The notes under the pieces are model-generated. The model saw only the letters and a list, made by a program, of their open reading frames with translations, had not been told where the DNA came from and made no database searches. 64,000 nt of DNA, taken from NCBI RefSeq assembly GCF_014196795.1, contig NZ_JACIEJ010000009.1, positions 124,001 through 188,000 on the forward strand. Reading direction: 5' to 3'. The DNA is from Sagittula marina (GTDB lineage: Bacteria > Pseudomonadota > Alphaproteobacteria > Rhodobacterales > Rhodobacteraceae). The position numbers and the translations under genes were made by a program. This document shows, one piece after another, positions 27,543-36,274 of the stretch; positions within the stretch are counted from its first letter, which is position 1; each line of letters opens with the position of its first letter.

Positions 27543-27809
27543 ATGACTGCCATTTCCCCCGAACGACTGACCGAAATCCGCAAGCTGCGTGGCCTTGGTC
27601 GCCCGAAGCTGGCAAAGCTGTCGGGCCTGTCGGAACGCCAGCTTGCACGGCTCGAAGGAGCCTTGCCGATGAAGGACGCGCCGAGCGCGGACATGCTGAC
27701 GAAGCTGTCCGACACGCTGCGTGTGCGACCGGAGGCCTTCTCTGGCACGGAACCGCTGACCGACGCGGATTTCGATTTCACGCACGGTGTCTCCTGTAGC
27801 TGCTGCTGA
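27543..27809 (+). CDS. XRE-type helix-turn-helix protein with a C-terminal Cys cluster
   Basis: An 88-residue regulator. Residues about 8-60 form a Cro/CI-type HTH (ITEIRKLRGLGRPKLAKLSG-like; LSERQLARLEG is the recognition region). The protein ends in HGVSCSCC, four residues of which three are Cys, a possible metal or redox sensor. It is divergent from the cobalamin riboswitch and btu operon, starting about 150 bases away. The target genes are unknown. Confidence 0.75.
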   Translation: MTAISPERLTEIRKLRGLGRPKLAKLSGLSERQLARLEGALPMKDAPSADMLTKLSDTLRVRPEAFSGTEPLTDADFDFTHGVSCSCC

Positions 27810-27855
27810 AGCGGCCTGTCCTTTGTGAAGACAGGCCAACCCGGGGCGTCTTCGA

Positions 27856-29019
27856 TCAGGCAGGGACGATCACCCCGGGCAGGTCATTGACCAGCATCGT
27901 CTCGGACGGCTGGAAGTGGATGACCGAGCGGATCGACTGCCCAGCGTGCAGCAGATCGAAGGCGGTGTTGATCTGCTCATGCGTCATGTTGTGGGTGATG
28001 TAGGGATCGACGTCGAAGTCGCCCCGGAGCCATTCATCCACCATGCCGGGCAGCTGGCTGCGCCCGAGCACGCCGCCAAAGGCCGACCCGCGCCAGACAC
28101 GGCCCGTCACCAGCTGAAAGGGCCGCGTCGCGATCTCTTCGCCCGCGCCCGCCACGCCGATCACGGTGCATTCGCCCCAGCCCTTGTGACAGCATTCCAG
28201 CGCCGAGCGCATGACGTTGACGTTGCCGATGCATTCAAAGGAATAATCGACGCCGCCGTCCGTCATCTCGACGATGACATCCTGAATGGGTCGCGCGAAA
28301 TTCTTCGGGTTGATGCACTCATGTGCGCCAAGTGACTGCGCCAGCGCGAACTTGTTGGGGTTCGTGTCGATGCCGATGATGCGGGACGCGCCTTGCATCT
28401 TTGCCCCCTGGATCACCGCCATGCCCACCGCGCCGAGGCCGAAGGCCGCGACCGTTGCACCCGGTTCCACCTTGGCAGTGTTGCGCACGGCGCCCATGCC
28501 TGTCGGGATGGCGCAGCCCATGACGGAGGCCTTCGCCAGCGGTGCTTCCTTGGAGATCTTCGCCAGCGCGATTTCGGGCAGCACGGTGTATTCGCTGAAG
28601 GTCGAGGTCCCCATGTAGTGATGGATCATCCGGCCCTTGTAGCTGAACCGCGAGGTGCCGTCGGGCATCAGGCCTTGGCCTTGGGTCTTGCGGATGGTCT
28701 GGCAGAGGTTGGTCTTGCCGGACTTGATGTAGGGGCAGTTCGGGTCTTCAGGCGTGTAGAGCGGGATCACGTGATCGCCGGGCTTCAGCGAGGTCACGCC
28801 GCGCCCCAACTCCTCGACGATGCCCACGGCTTCGTGGCCGAGCACAGCCGGAAACAGACCCTCTGGATCAGCACCGGACAGGGTGAACATGTCGGTGTGG
28901 CACAGGCTAGTGGTGACGATGCGAATGAGGACTTCGCCCTCTTTGGGACCGTCGAGATCGATCTCTTCGATTTCCAGCGGGCGGTTCGCTTCCCAGGCAA
29001 TGGCGGCACGGGTTTTCAT
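27856..29019 (-). CDS. class III alcohol dehydrogenase / S-(hydroxymethyl)glutathione dehydrogenase, altered zinc loop
   Basis: A 387-residue zinc-type ADH, slightly longer than usual because of a C-terminal tail ([16 protein letters not shown]). Catalytic zinc ligands are present: Cys in SLCHTD, His in LGHEAVG and Cys in MGCAIPTG. The structural-zinc loop, usually four Cys, reads [18 protein letters not shown]: the first Cys is Asp and the third Ile. It would oxidise S-hydroxymethylglutathione or another alcohol with NAD. A zinc-operon-like sequence lies 41-50 bases upstream. Start ATG 29019 follows AAGGAGA. Confidence 0.9.
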   Translation of the reverse strand: MKTRAAIAWEANRPLEIEEIDLDGPKEGEVLIRIVTTSLCHTDMFTLSGADPEGLFPAVLGHEAVGIVEELGRGVTSLKPGDHVIPLYTPEDPNCPYIKSGKTNLCQTIRKTQGQGLMPDGTSRFSYKGRMIHHYMGTSTFSEYTVLPEIALAKISKEAPLAKASVMGCAIPTGMGAVRNTAKVEPGATVAAFGLGAVGMAVIQGAKMQGASRIIGIDTNPNKFALAQSLGAHECINPKNFARPIQDVIVEMTDGGVDYSFECIGNVNVMRSALECCHKGWGECTVIGVAGAGEEIATRPFQLVTGRVWRGSAFGGVLGRSQLPGMVDEWLRGDFDVDPYITHNMTHEQINTAFDLLHAGQSIRSVIHFQPSETMLVNDLPGVIVPA

Positions 29020-29054
29020 GGCTGTCTCCTTGTCATGTGTCCGGGAGTGTGTGT

Positions 29055-29073
29055 AATAGTATAACATATTAAT
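29055..29073. promoter_or_regulatory. Zur-box-like AT-rich site upstream of the ADH gene
   Basis: On the minus strand this region contains TATGTTATA followed by CTATTA. The same nine bases occur in the znuA/zur intergenic site at 32803-32811. It is an imperfect palindrome in an otherwise GC-rich region, 41-50 bases before the ADH start codon. Zur binding is inferred only from this match. Confidence 0.4.
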
Positions 29074-29137
29074 CCGTGACGCCTTTACCGGGCGGATCGG
29101 GTCAAGCACCCTGTCTTTCAGGCCAAGGACACCCCCG

Positions 29138-30160
29138 ATGCCGACACCCACCGCAGGACCCATGACCCCGGATTACCGGCGCGAGGTCACCCTGATCGTC
29201 TATCCCGGCTTCAAGACGCTGGAAGCCACCGGCCCGATCAGCGTGCTGGGCTATGCCTCGCAACATTTGCAGGCGGCGGGCCACAAGGGCGGTTACGAAG
29301 TGACCATTGCCGCGCCGCGCACCGGGTTGATCCCGTCGGATACGGTGATGTCGCTGGAGGCGGAGGTGGCCCTGCGCGATCTCGGCGCCTGCGACACGGT
29401 GATGATCGCGGGCGCGCCACGCATCGAAAAGGTGCTTGACGCCGAGCCAGAGGTGGTGCGGTGGTGTCGCCAACACGGGCGCGAGACAACGCGCTGTGCG
29501 GCGCTCTGCACCGGATCGTTTTTTCTGGCAGAGGCGGGCTTGCTCGATGGCCAGAGAGCGGCGACCCACTGGAACTACGCCGCGCGGATGCGCCTGCGTT
29601 TTCCCGATGTCAGTGTCGATGCGGATGCGATCTTTGTTCAGGCAGGCAATTTCTGGACATCGGCGGGGGTGACAGCGGCGATTGATCTGGCCCTTGCTTT
29701 TGTCGAACAGGACTACGGACGCGATATCGCGCTGGCCGTGGCGCGCGACATGGTGATGTATCTCAAGCGTCCGGGCGGGCAGTCGCAGTTCAGTACCCTG
29801 CTCACCGGCCAGTCTGCCGGGGCGACGGGCATGGGCGATGTGCTAACGTGGATGAGCGCTCGGCTGGATCAGGCGCTGACCCTCGAAGACATCGCCCGCG
29901 CCGCATGTATGAGCGTGCGCAGCCTGACGCGCGGGTTCACTGCCGAGTTCGGGGCTTCCCCCATGGCCACGCTGGAGCGGCTGCGCTGTGACCGGGCCAA
30001 GACGCTTTTGCTTGATACCGACTTACCCTTGAAGACGGTGGCCTTCCGCGCCGGATTCCAGTCGGACGAGCAGATGCGCAAAGCCTTCCGCCGCCGCTTC
30101 TCATTGTCGCCACGCGACTACCGCGCACGCTTCGCGACCGCTGGCTCGGAACCGGCCTAA
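29138..30160 (+). CDS. GlxA-type transcriptional regulator (DJ-1/PfpI domain plus AraC HTH)
   Basis: A 340-residue regulator. The N-terminal DJ-1/PfpI-like domain (residues about 12-190) contains [17 protein letters not shown] with the nucleophile-elbow-like Cys, and the AraC-type DNA-binding domain occupies about 230-330 ([21 protein letters not shown]). Such proteins often regulate amine or glycine-betaine metabolism or neighbouring enzymes. It is divergent from the ADH gene, with about 118 bases between starts. AAGGA precedes ATG 29138; MTPDYRRE at 29162 is an alternative. Confidence 0.88.
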   Translation: MPTPTAGPMTPDYRREVTLIVYPGFKTLEATGPISVLGYASQHLQAAGHKGGYEVTIAAPRTGLIPSDTVMSLEAEVALRDLGACDTVMIAGAPRIEKVLDAEPEVVRWCRQHGRETTRCAALCTGSFFLAEAGLLDGQRAATHWNYAARMRLRFPDVSVDADAIFVQAGNFWTSAGVTAAIDLALAFVEQDYGRDIALAVARDMVMYLKRPGGQSQFSTLLTGQSAGATGMGDVLTWMSARLDQALTLEDIARAACMSVRSLTRGFTAEFGASPMATLERLRCDRAKTLLLDTDLPLKTVAFRAGFQSDEQMRKAFRRRFSLSPRDYRARFATAGSEPA

Positions 30161-31062
30161 ACGAAGGGCCGCAGCAGCGCCGCAACCGCCGTCACGATCA
30201 GCAGACCGGCAAACACCTGCATCACGGGCGCGGCGAGGCTTAGCTTGCCATTGGGATCGAGGCGTACCGCCAGCCGTCCGAGGCCAAGCCCCGCGCCAGC
30301 GACGCCGAGGTTGAAGGCCGCAGTGCCAAGGCCCATTGCAAAGGTCGCGATGACCCCGGCAGACAGGATGCCGAAGTGCCAGCAGATCACAAGAAGGAAG
30401 AGCGCACCGGAACAGGGCCGCATGGCGATGCTGATCACGAGGGCGCTCATCTCGCGCAGGCTCATTTCCTCGCGGATGTCGGACATTTCCGGGCCATGCG
30501 CGTGGCCACAGCCGCAGGCTCCATGGGCATGATCGTGGCCATGGTCATGATGCGCCTGAACCGGACGTTGCCGCCACAGCGCGCGCGCGCCGCGCAAGGC
30601 AAGCCACAGGCCAATCAGCCCGATGAACAGGTAGCTGAGCGGGGCAAGTGCCTCCTCGGTCAGGCCAACCAATTGCTCGCTGGTCACGCGGATCAGGCCG
30701 ATGCCAATCAGCACCAACAGGATCGCGGTGAGCGACTGTCCCAGGCTCGACAGCAGGGTCAACACCGTCAGCCGCCGCATCCGCGCACGGCTGGCCAGCG
30801 CCGTGCCGCCCAGCAGAATCTTGCCGTGCCCAGGGCCTATGGCGTGGACCACACCGTAAGCAAACGTCAGGCCACACAAGGACAACAAAGCGCCCGCTTC
30901 GCCGCGTTGCACGGCGCGGACGCCGGTGGCCATTGTGTTCTGGATCTCCCGCTGCGCCTGTGCCGCCCACCACGTCAGCCGCGTGGTATCCAACAGCGTC
31001 GCCAGGAGCACAGTCACCGCGACAACGGCGAGCAAGATCAAGGTGATGCGTGTCAGGGACAT
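30157..31062 (-). CDS. NicO/RcnA-family metal transporter
   Basis: A 301-residue membrane protein of the NicO family with about six hydrophobic helices. The diagnostic HAIGPGHGKIL motif lies near residue 75, a His-rich loop (HHDHGHDHAHGACGCGHAHG) near 170-190, and AMRPCSGALFLL near 215. NicO proteins move nickel, cobalt or, by context, zinc. It forms the end of a znuA-DUF1007-nicO run on the minus strand and overlaps the DUF1007 gene by ten bases. It converges with the GlxA-type gene, overlapping by four bases. Confidence 0.88.
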   Translation of the reverse strand: MSLTRITLILLAVVAVTVLLATLLDTTRLTWWAAQAQREIQNTMATGVRAVQRGEAGALLSLCGLTFAYGVVHAIGPGHGKILLGGTALASRARMRRLTVLTLLSSLGQSLTAILLVLIGIGLIRVTSEQLVGLTEEALAPLSYLFIGLIGLWLALRGARALWRQRPVQAHHDHGHDHAHGACGCGHAHGPEMSDIREEMSLREMSALVISIAMRPCSGALFLLVICWHFGILSAGVIATFAMGLGTAAFNLGVAGAGLGLGRLAVRLDPNGKLSLAAPVMQVFAGLLIVTAVAALLRPFV

Positions 31063-31706
31063 GTCAGCTCGAGCGTTTCGGCAAACAGCCCGCCGACATT
31101 GGGGTCGTCGGGGATTTCTTCTCGTGACAGTGCCCGCAGCTGGTCTTGCAGCTTGGCGATTTCCTCATCAGGATCGAAGTGGATTATCTCAAAGCGACAC
31201 GCGCCTGCCGGACCCTCGACCGCGCTTTTATCGGTCACGGTGTAAGCGTAATAGTAGATCGGATCGTAGAGTTCGAGCGTCGCAGTGCGTCCGGTCATAT
31301 CAATGGGTTTGCCTAAAGAGAGTGTGAAGCCAACGCCGATCTGGTCGCCGGGTGCCTCCGCCCAGGCCTTCTGCGGACGTGACAAACGGACCTTTTCCCC
31401 GTCGATGTGGAGGTATGTGTCACCTTCGTAATCCGGTGCCCAGTCCGTCTCGCCTTCGATGATGCGGTTCAGATCGGCCTCGTAGAGGGTGCCGTCCCGG
31501 TCGGGATCAAGCCCCAGGTTCTGGATGACCATCAGGGTCGTGAAGGCATCGTAGAGCCAGTGGATACGCACTGCCTCCAACTGGCCGCTGTCATTCAAGA
31601 CGAAGCTGCCGGTCACATCCACAAAGACATGCGGATGGGCCTCTGTTCTGGAGGGGAGACTGGTCACGAGGGTCACCGCGGCGAGGAGGGTAATGAGGAT
31701 ACGCAT
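31053..31706 (-). CDS. DUF1007 family periplasmic protein
   Basis: A 217-residue protein with an N-terminal export signal (MRILITLLAAVTLVTSLPSR) followed directly by TEAHPHVFVDVTGSFVL, the hallmark of DUF1007. The acidic DPDRDGTLYEADL segment resembles a calcium-binding loop. This family typically neighbours NicO/RcnA transporters and is thought to assist metal delivery, though the role is unproven. Start ATG 31706, 43 bases after znuA ends; overlaps the transporter gene. Confidence 0.85.
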   Translation of the reverse strand: MRILITLLAAVTLVTSLPSRTEAHPHVFVDVTGSFVLNDSGQLEAVRIHWLYDAFTTLMVIQNLGLDPDRDGTLYEADLNRIIEGETDWAPDYEGDTYLHIDGEKVRLSRPQKAWAEAPGDQIGVGFTLSLGKPIDMTGRTATLELYDPIYYYAYTVTDKSAVEGPAGACRFEIIHFDPDEEIAKLQDQLRALSREEIPDDPNVGGLFAETLELTCP

Positions 31707-31749
31707 GGACGCCAGACGGGGGCGCTTTCGCGCCCCCGTCAAGTCACGC

Positions 31750-32763
31750 TCAGGACGTGCCAAGACAATCGGCAAGATTTGATCCGAGGTTCCGGATCAG
31801 TTGCGGATAAAGCTCAGCCCCCGGTGCCAGATCAGCGCCCAGCGGATCAAGGACACCGACGGTTGCCTCGGTGCCCCGGAACACGGTGTCGATCATGCTG
31901 GCATTGTATTGCGGCTCCGAGAAGGCGCAGGTGATGCCCAGTTCCTGAACCTTGTCGTGGATTTCCTGAATGCGGGCCGGGCTGGGGTCGGAGCTGTCGC
32001 CCACACGGATCGAGCCCGCCGCCGGAAAGTCGAACCGGTTTTCGAAATACTGGTAGGCATCGTGGAAGACAACGAAGGCCTGTCCCCGCACTGGTCCAAG
32101 GCGGGCCATCACATCGTTGATCGTTGCGTCGACCTGCTGCTGACCTCTTGCGGCATTCGCGCTGTAGGTTTCGGAATTCTCCGGGTCCAGCTCGGAGAGT
32201 TCAGCGGCAATCACGTCCAGCCAGACACGCGCGTTTTCCGGGTCGAGCCAGGCGTGCGGGTCGTGGCCACCGTGGTGATGGTGGTCGTCGTCATGCGCTT
32301 TTTCATGATCGTGGTCCTCATGAGGCTCGGCGTGCTCTTCCTCGACATGTTCGTCATGCCCGTGTTCTTCCGCATGATCCTCGTCACCGTGGCTGTGCTT
32401 CTCAAAAGTCGCGCCTTCGCGCACCTCGAGTTCGGTCACCCCATCGGCTTCGATCAGCTCGACGACATGCGCATCCGAGGCCAGCGCCTCCAGAGGACCT
32501 TCGAGCCAAGGCTCCAGATCCTCGCCGATCCAGAAGACCAGATTGGCCGCCACCAGAGCTTTCGCTTCTGAGGGCCGCATGGAATAGCCGTGCGGCGACG
32601 CGCCGGGCTGCACCAGCAGGTCTGGGCTGCCTAGATCCCCCATCACCATCGAGACAAGCGAGTGCACGGGCGCAATATCGACAGCGACTTTCGGAACATC
32701 CGCCGCAGCGGAGGTGGCGATGCCGATGACCGAGACGGTTCCGAAAAGCAGGGTGCGGGACAT
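31750..32763 (-). CDS. znuA: zinc ABC transporter substrate-binding protein
   Basis: A 337-residue cluster A-I binding protein. The signal peptide ends near SAAADVPK. Zinc ligand candidates are in VQPGASPHGYSMRPS (about H58) and GGHDPHAWLDP. A long acidic and His-rich loop (residues about 123-170, including HDHEKAHDDDHHHHGGH) is the classic ZnuA metal-gathering loop. It captures zinc for ZnuBC, whose genes are divergent. A Zur-type palindrome lies 38-55 bases upstream of the start. Confidence 0.95.
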   Translation of the reverse strand: MSRTLLFGTVSVIGIATSAAADVPKVAVDIAPVHSLVSMVMGDLGSPDLLVQPGASPHGYSMRPSEAKALVAANLVFWIGEDLEPWLEGPLEALASDAHVVELIEADGVTELEVREGATFEKHSHGDEDHAEEHGHDEHVEEEHAEPHEDHDHEKAHDDDHHHHGGHDPHAWLDPENARVWLDVIAAELSELDPENSETYSANAARGQQQVDATINDVMARLGPVRGQAFVVFHDAYQYFENRFDFPAAGSIRVGDSSDPSPARIQEIHDKVQELGITCAFSEPQYNASMIDTVFRGTEATVGVLDPLGADLAPGAELYPQLIRNLGSNLADCLGTS

Positions 32764-32800
32764 GGAGAACTCCTTGATCTATTTTGCCTGAGGTGTATTA

Positions 32801-32818
32801 AGTATGTTATAACCTATC
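32801..32818. promoter_or_regulatory. probable Zur operator between znuA and zur-znuCB
   Basis: AGTATGTTATAACCTATC, with core TATGTTATAACCTA, is a near-palindrome of the GTTATAAC type bound by Zur proteins in proteobacteria. It sits between the divergent znuA (start 32763) and zur (start 32851) genes and could control both directions. Confidence 0.75.
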
Positions 32819-32850
32819 AAGTGAAAAATCGAAGACATGAGCCCGGACGC

Positions 32851-33351
32851 ATGCAGATGAAGCCTTATCAATTTGGACCGCATCCCGCGGAAAGCGCGGT
32901 CTCTGCCCGTTTTGCGCGCGCCGAGCATTTCTTTGAAGGCAAGCGCAAGCGGCTGACGCCGATCCGTCGCCGGGTGCTAGAGACTCTTTCGGTGCGGCGC
33001 AGTGCAATGAGCGCCTCGAAGATCCTCGATCAGCTGAAGACCGACGGCAAGGCGCCGCACACACAGGTCGCCTACCGGGCGCGGGAGTTCCTCGTGGAGT
33101 TCGGCTTTGCGCACAAGAACGAACACCTGAACACCTATGTCGCCTGCACCCGGCCGCACGCGCATCACACGCCGGCCTTCAGGATCTGCCGGATGTACGA
33201 CGAAGCCACGGAAGCGCCCTCTCCGGCCTCCGGCGACACGATGCAAAGGCCGGCGCAGGAGACTGGCTTCGTGGTCGCGGCAACAATATTGAAAGCCGTC
33301 GGGATCTGCCCCGGTTGCCTCGACGACGCAGGATCCAAAAGGAACACATGA
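32851..33351 (+). CDS. zur: Fur-family zinc uptake regulator
   Basis: A 166-residue Fur-family protein with an N-terminal winged helix (LTPIRRRVLETLSVRRSAMSAS, key part) and a dimerisation domain with CTRPHAHHTPAF and GICPGCLD. The C-terminal CPGC pair is intact. The central position usually occupied by a second Cys-X-X-Cys pair reads RICRMYD, with only one Cys. The gene overlaps znuC by four bases and is divergent from znuA, which identifies it as Zur rather than Fur. ATG 32851 or 32857 could start it. Confidence 0.9.
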   Translation: MQMKPYQFGPHPAESAVSARFARAEHFFEGKRKRLTPIRRRVLETLSVRRSAMSASKILDQLKTDGKAPHTQVAYRAREFLVEFGFAHKNEHLNTYVACTRPHAHHTPAFRICRMYDEATEAPSPASGDTMQRPAQETGFVVAATILKAVGICPGCLDDAGSKRNT

Positions 33352-34076
33352 CCCTTTTTACATTTGGCAGCGTTGGGCTGTCCTTCGGAGACAGCGCGAT
33401 CCTCAAATCCGTGTCCTTCGAAATGGGCGCAGGCGAAATCGTTACCATCGTCGGGCCGAACGGCTCCGGCAAATCGACGTTGCTGCGGCTGTTGATCGGC
33501 TCCATCGCGCCGAGCACCGGGCGGATCACCTGTCAGGCAGGTCTTCGCATCGGGTATGTCCCGCAGAAGCTGGCGCTCGATCCGACCTTGCCGATGACTG
33601 TCGACCGATTGTTGAGCTTGCGACGGCGCGCGAGCCGCGCGCGGGTCGCGCAAGCGCTTCAGGAGGCCGGCGTTCCGGGGTTTGAGCGCCGCCAGATCAG
33701 CGCCTTGTCCGGGGGACAATTGCAGCGCGTGATGCTGGCGCGCGCGCTGCTGGGTGAACCCGATCTGCTGGTTCTGGATGAGGCAACCCAAGGCCTGGAT
33801 CAACCGGGCGTGGCGGCCTTCTACCGTCAGATCGAAGCGGTACGGCAAGAGCATGGCTGCGGTATCTTGATGGTCAGCCATGATCTTCATGTGGTCATGA
33901 GCGCCTCTGATCGGGTGATCTGCCTGAACGGGCATATCTGCTGCCAAGGCACGCCGCAGCATGTGGTCTCCGCCCCGGAGTATCGCGCCCTGTTTGGTGA
34001 AGGCACCGGCGGCGCGCTGGCGCTCTACTCGCACCATCATGACCACCGGCATGACCACAAGGAAGGTGCGCAATGA
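33348..34076 (+). CDS. znuC: zinc ABC transporter ATP-binding protein
   Basis: A 242-residue ATPase with Walker A GPNGSGKSTLL, signature LSGGQLQRVMLARAL, Walker B LLVLDEATQG and switch His in MVSHDLH. It ends in a short His-rich tail (SHHHDHRHDHK). It is the energising subunit for zinc uptake. The start overlaps the zur stop (ATGA) and its end overlaps znuB, so zur-znuC-znuB form one coupled operon. Confidence 0.95.
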   Translation: MTLFTFGSVGLSFGDSAILKSVSFEMGAGEIVTIVGPNGSGKSTLLRLLIGSIAPSTGRITCQAGLRIGYVPQKLALDPTLPMTVDRLLSLRRRASRARVAQALQEAGVPGFERRQISALSGGQLQRVMLARALLGEPDLLVLDEATQGLDQPGVAAFYRQIEAVRQEHGCGILMVSHDLHVVMSASDRVICLNGHICCQGTPQHVVSAPEYRALFGEGTGGALALYSHHHDHRHDHKEGAQ

Positions 34077-34885
34077 GTTGGGCAAACGCAATACTCGACG
34101 ATTTCGTTTTGCGCGCCATTCTCGCCGGTATCGGGCTGGCGTTCGCAGCGGCGCCTCTGGGGTGTTTCGTGGTCTGGCGACACATGGCCTATTTCGGCGA
34201 TGCCACGGCGCATGCTGCGATCCTTGGCGTGGCGCTGTCGCTGACATTTTCCGTGTCGATCTTCATGGGGGTGATGGGGGTGGCGTTGGTGATGGCCTTC
34301 ACCGTCTCCACACTCGGCGGACGCGGCTTTGCAATGGATACGATACTGGGCGTGCTGGCGCATTCTGCGCTGGCCTTCGGCCTCGTTGCCGCGTCCTTTC
34401 TGTCGGGCATCCGGATCGATCTGATGGCTTATCTTTTCGGCGACATTCTCGCGGTGATGCCGCGCGATCTGGGTGTGATCTGGGGCGGCGGCGCGCTGGT
34501 CGTTGGTCTGCTGATCTGGCGTTGGTCGGCCCTGCTGACATCGACGCTCAACCCCGATCTGGCCTATGCCGAGGGGGTGGATCCCCGGCGCGAGCAGATG
34601 GTGCTGAACGTGGCCTTGGCTATCGTGGTGGCCGTCGCGATCAAGGTAGTGGGCGCCTTGCTTATAACCGCGATGCTGATCATCCCCGCCGCCGCCGCAC
34701 GCCCGCTGACCCGCACGCCCGAGACCATGGCCCTGTTGGCCGGAGGGCTGGCCTCTGCCTCCGTGGTGGGAGGCATTCGCGCGGCCTGGGTCTTCGACAC
34801 GCCGACCGGCCCGACAATCGTCTGCGTCGTGGCTGGAGTCTTTGCCCTGTCGGTGACTGTCGGTCAGGTTTTGGCGCGGCGATAA
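34073..34885 (+). CDS. znuB: zinc ABC transporter permease
   Basis: A 270-residue ABC-3 family permease with about eight hydrophobic segments. Typical segments are FVVWRHMAYFGDATAHAAILG, YLFGDILAV and VVGALLITAMLIIPAAAARP. It forms the zinc channel with ZnuC. Last intact gene of the zur operon; a zone of decayed genes follows. Confidence 0.95.
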   Translation: MSWANAILDDFVLRAILAGIGLAFAAAPLGCFVVWRHMAYFGDATAHAAILGVALSLTFSVSIFMGVMGVALVMAFTVSTLGGRGFAMDTILGVLAHSALAFGLVAASFLSGIRIDLMAYLFGDILAVMPRDLGVIWGGGALVVGLLIWRWSALLTSTLNPDLAYAEGVDPRREQMVLNVALAIVVAVAIKVVGALLITAMLIIPAAAARPLTRTPETMALLAGGLASASVVGGIRAAWVFDTPTGPTIVCVVAGVFALSVTVGQVLARR

Positions 34886-34899
34886 GGCGGCGACCCCGG

Positions 34900-35151
34900 T
34901 GCGGGGATGCGCTGTCTCGGTTCACGTAGTCCGCGGCGATTTCTTCCTCGGGATCGGCAATCGGCGGAGAGCGCTGCAGCAGCCCCGACAGCGGAGCCTT
35001 GGGCCTGCGCGTGCCGGTGTCGCCATAGATGCATACCAAACGCGCCGTCACCGCGGCGATACAGATTTTGCGGCAGGCGTTGGTGGTCGCCCTGTGTCAC
35101 GCAGTCGTCGAGGCCGGGGCACGCCATCGTGGCGGCTGGCGCATGGGTCAT
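34900..35151 (-). pseudogene. possible decayed DUF1826-type gene
   Basis: On the minus strand the frame ACRKICIAAVTARLVCIYGD followed by TGTRR resembles the core of DUF1826 proteins, which sit in zinc-limitation loci next to COG0523 GTPases. No intact start is found and similarity fades after 30 residues. The call depends on family memory and on the dead COG0523 gene just upstream on the same strand. Confidence 0.3.
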
Positions 35152-35464
35152 CGTGTCGTCGTCCGATCAAGGCTGACAGGGCAGCGAGGATTGACGAAGA
35201 ATGATGCGCAGCACCCCCGCATCGTCGCGTTTGCAGCCAAAGCCCTTATCGTTCTTGGTCACCGTGCCGGTCTGGCCCGTGAGGCTCTCCCAGCCCATCC
35301 ATAGCGCAATATCGCCCTGAATGAACTCGGCTCCGGTTTCGCTCTCCATCGACCGCCAGCTCTGGATAGCGAAGCCCGCGTCCAGCGGATAACCACATCG
35401 GACAGGCTCTCGCCCCGCTCGTCGCGGAAATCGAAGGTCACGGAGAGGAGACGGGCAGCGGCTA
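35152..35464. other. decayed stretch between two zinc-gene remnants
   Basis: Several short minus-strand frames (for example 35441-35259, TFDFRDERGESLSDVVIRW) look protein-like but are broken by stops and shifts. I cannot assign them to a family. Confidence 0.3.
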
Positions 35465-35599
35465 GGACATGTTATTGACGATAGCCGCAACGCGGCGGCC
35501 TTAGCGGTTGTTCAGCACGCGGTTCAGAAGCGTGATTCTCCCGGCGCCAAGAAAGCCGCTGACGACGGTGACTGGCAAACGGCTGTCGATGGCGGACAT
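35465..35599 (-). pseudogene. N-terminal remnant of a COG0523/CobW-type zinc GTPase
   Basis: From ATG 35599, with AGGAG upstream, the translation is [20 protein letters not shown], then [12 protein letters not shown], a TAA at 35503-35501, and GRRVAAIVNNMS before another stop. This matches the start of ZigA/YeiR-type GTPases. The Walker A Lys has become Arg (GAGRIT for GAGKTT), there is an internal stop and the rest of the gene is gone. A clear pseudogene, probably once part of the Zur regulon. Confidence 0.7.
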
Positions 35600-35734
35600 A
35601 GCAGTCTCCTTTAATATATGGGTCAAAACGGCATCTCACCGGAGGGAATGAGATCGATGTCTGGATTGAAGCGTGAGGCGGGCAGTCTGGTGAGGCTGAA
35701 GGGGGCCGCCCCGCTCTGAATATTGTGCTGAAGT

Positions 35735-36020
35735 TTCGGATGGCGGTGCCGCAGAGCCGGCATGGATTGAGCTTTGAGGCAACCGAGTGCATGGTTCGGG
35801 ACCGGCTTAGCTGGATGAGGGTCTGTTGGCTCGAAATCGCGGACACCGTGCCTCCCTCTCGTGACATCATTGCGTCATGCACTGCCCGGAAGTGAGCGCG
35901 AATGCCCTGTGGGGTTTCCGCGCGGCGCTGACCAAAGCCGAAGCTCTCGACGCGTTGTTCCGGGAACTCGATCAAGCCGCTCACCAGGCGGATTTCATTC
36001 CGTGCGCGGGCAGATCATCC
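35735..36020 (+). mobile_element. IS5-family transposase N-terminal remnant
   Basis: The plus strand reads RHGLSFEATECMVRDRLSWM and RVCWLEIADTVP, then in another frame LWGFRAALTKAEALDALFRE and LDQAAHQADFIPC. Together these match the IS5-type N-terminal domain (QLSD-ATE-LINDRLSF-RFLGL...VPD...LWLFRE-LT-AGAIE-LF). One frameshift separates the parts and no catalytic core follows. Confidence 0.65.
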
Positions 36021-36143
36021 CTCTTGTTTTACGATTTTAGCAGTTCTTGTTGCATGATGGCGGGGCAAGGATTGTACGCCTTTGGGTCAGGATGGACCGC
36101 TCCCGAGTATGGACCGCTGACCGGCAGGGTCTTGCGTAAAAAA

Positions 36144-36172
36144 GAGCCCGAGAGGTGCCCCGGGCTTTCTTC
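36144..36172. terminator. bidirectional intrinsic terminator-like hairpin
   Basis: AGCCCG (36145-36150) pairs with CGGGCT (36161-36166). It is flanked by TTCTT on one side and AAAAAA on the other, so it could end transcription in either direction. It now sits between IS remnants. Confidence 0.55.
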
Positions 36173-36274
36173 GATCCTGAACGAAGTTCCAAAGGGCCCG
36201 CAAATAATCCGGCAGGTCAATCGCCCGAATGACAGGCGTTGGTTAGGCATGACAAGACAATGTAGAGGAGTTCC

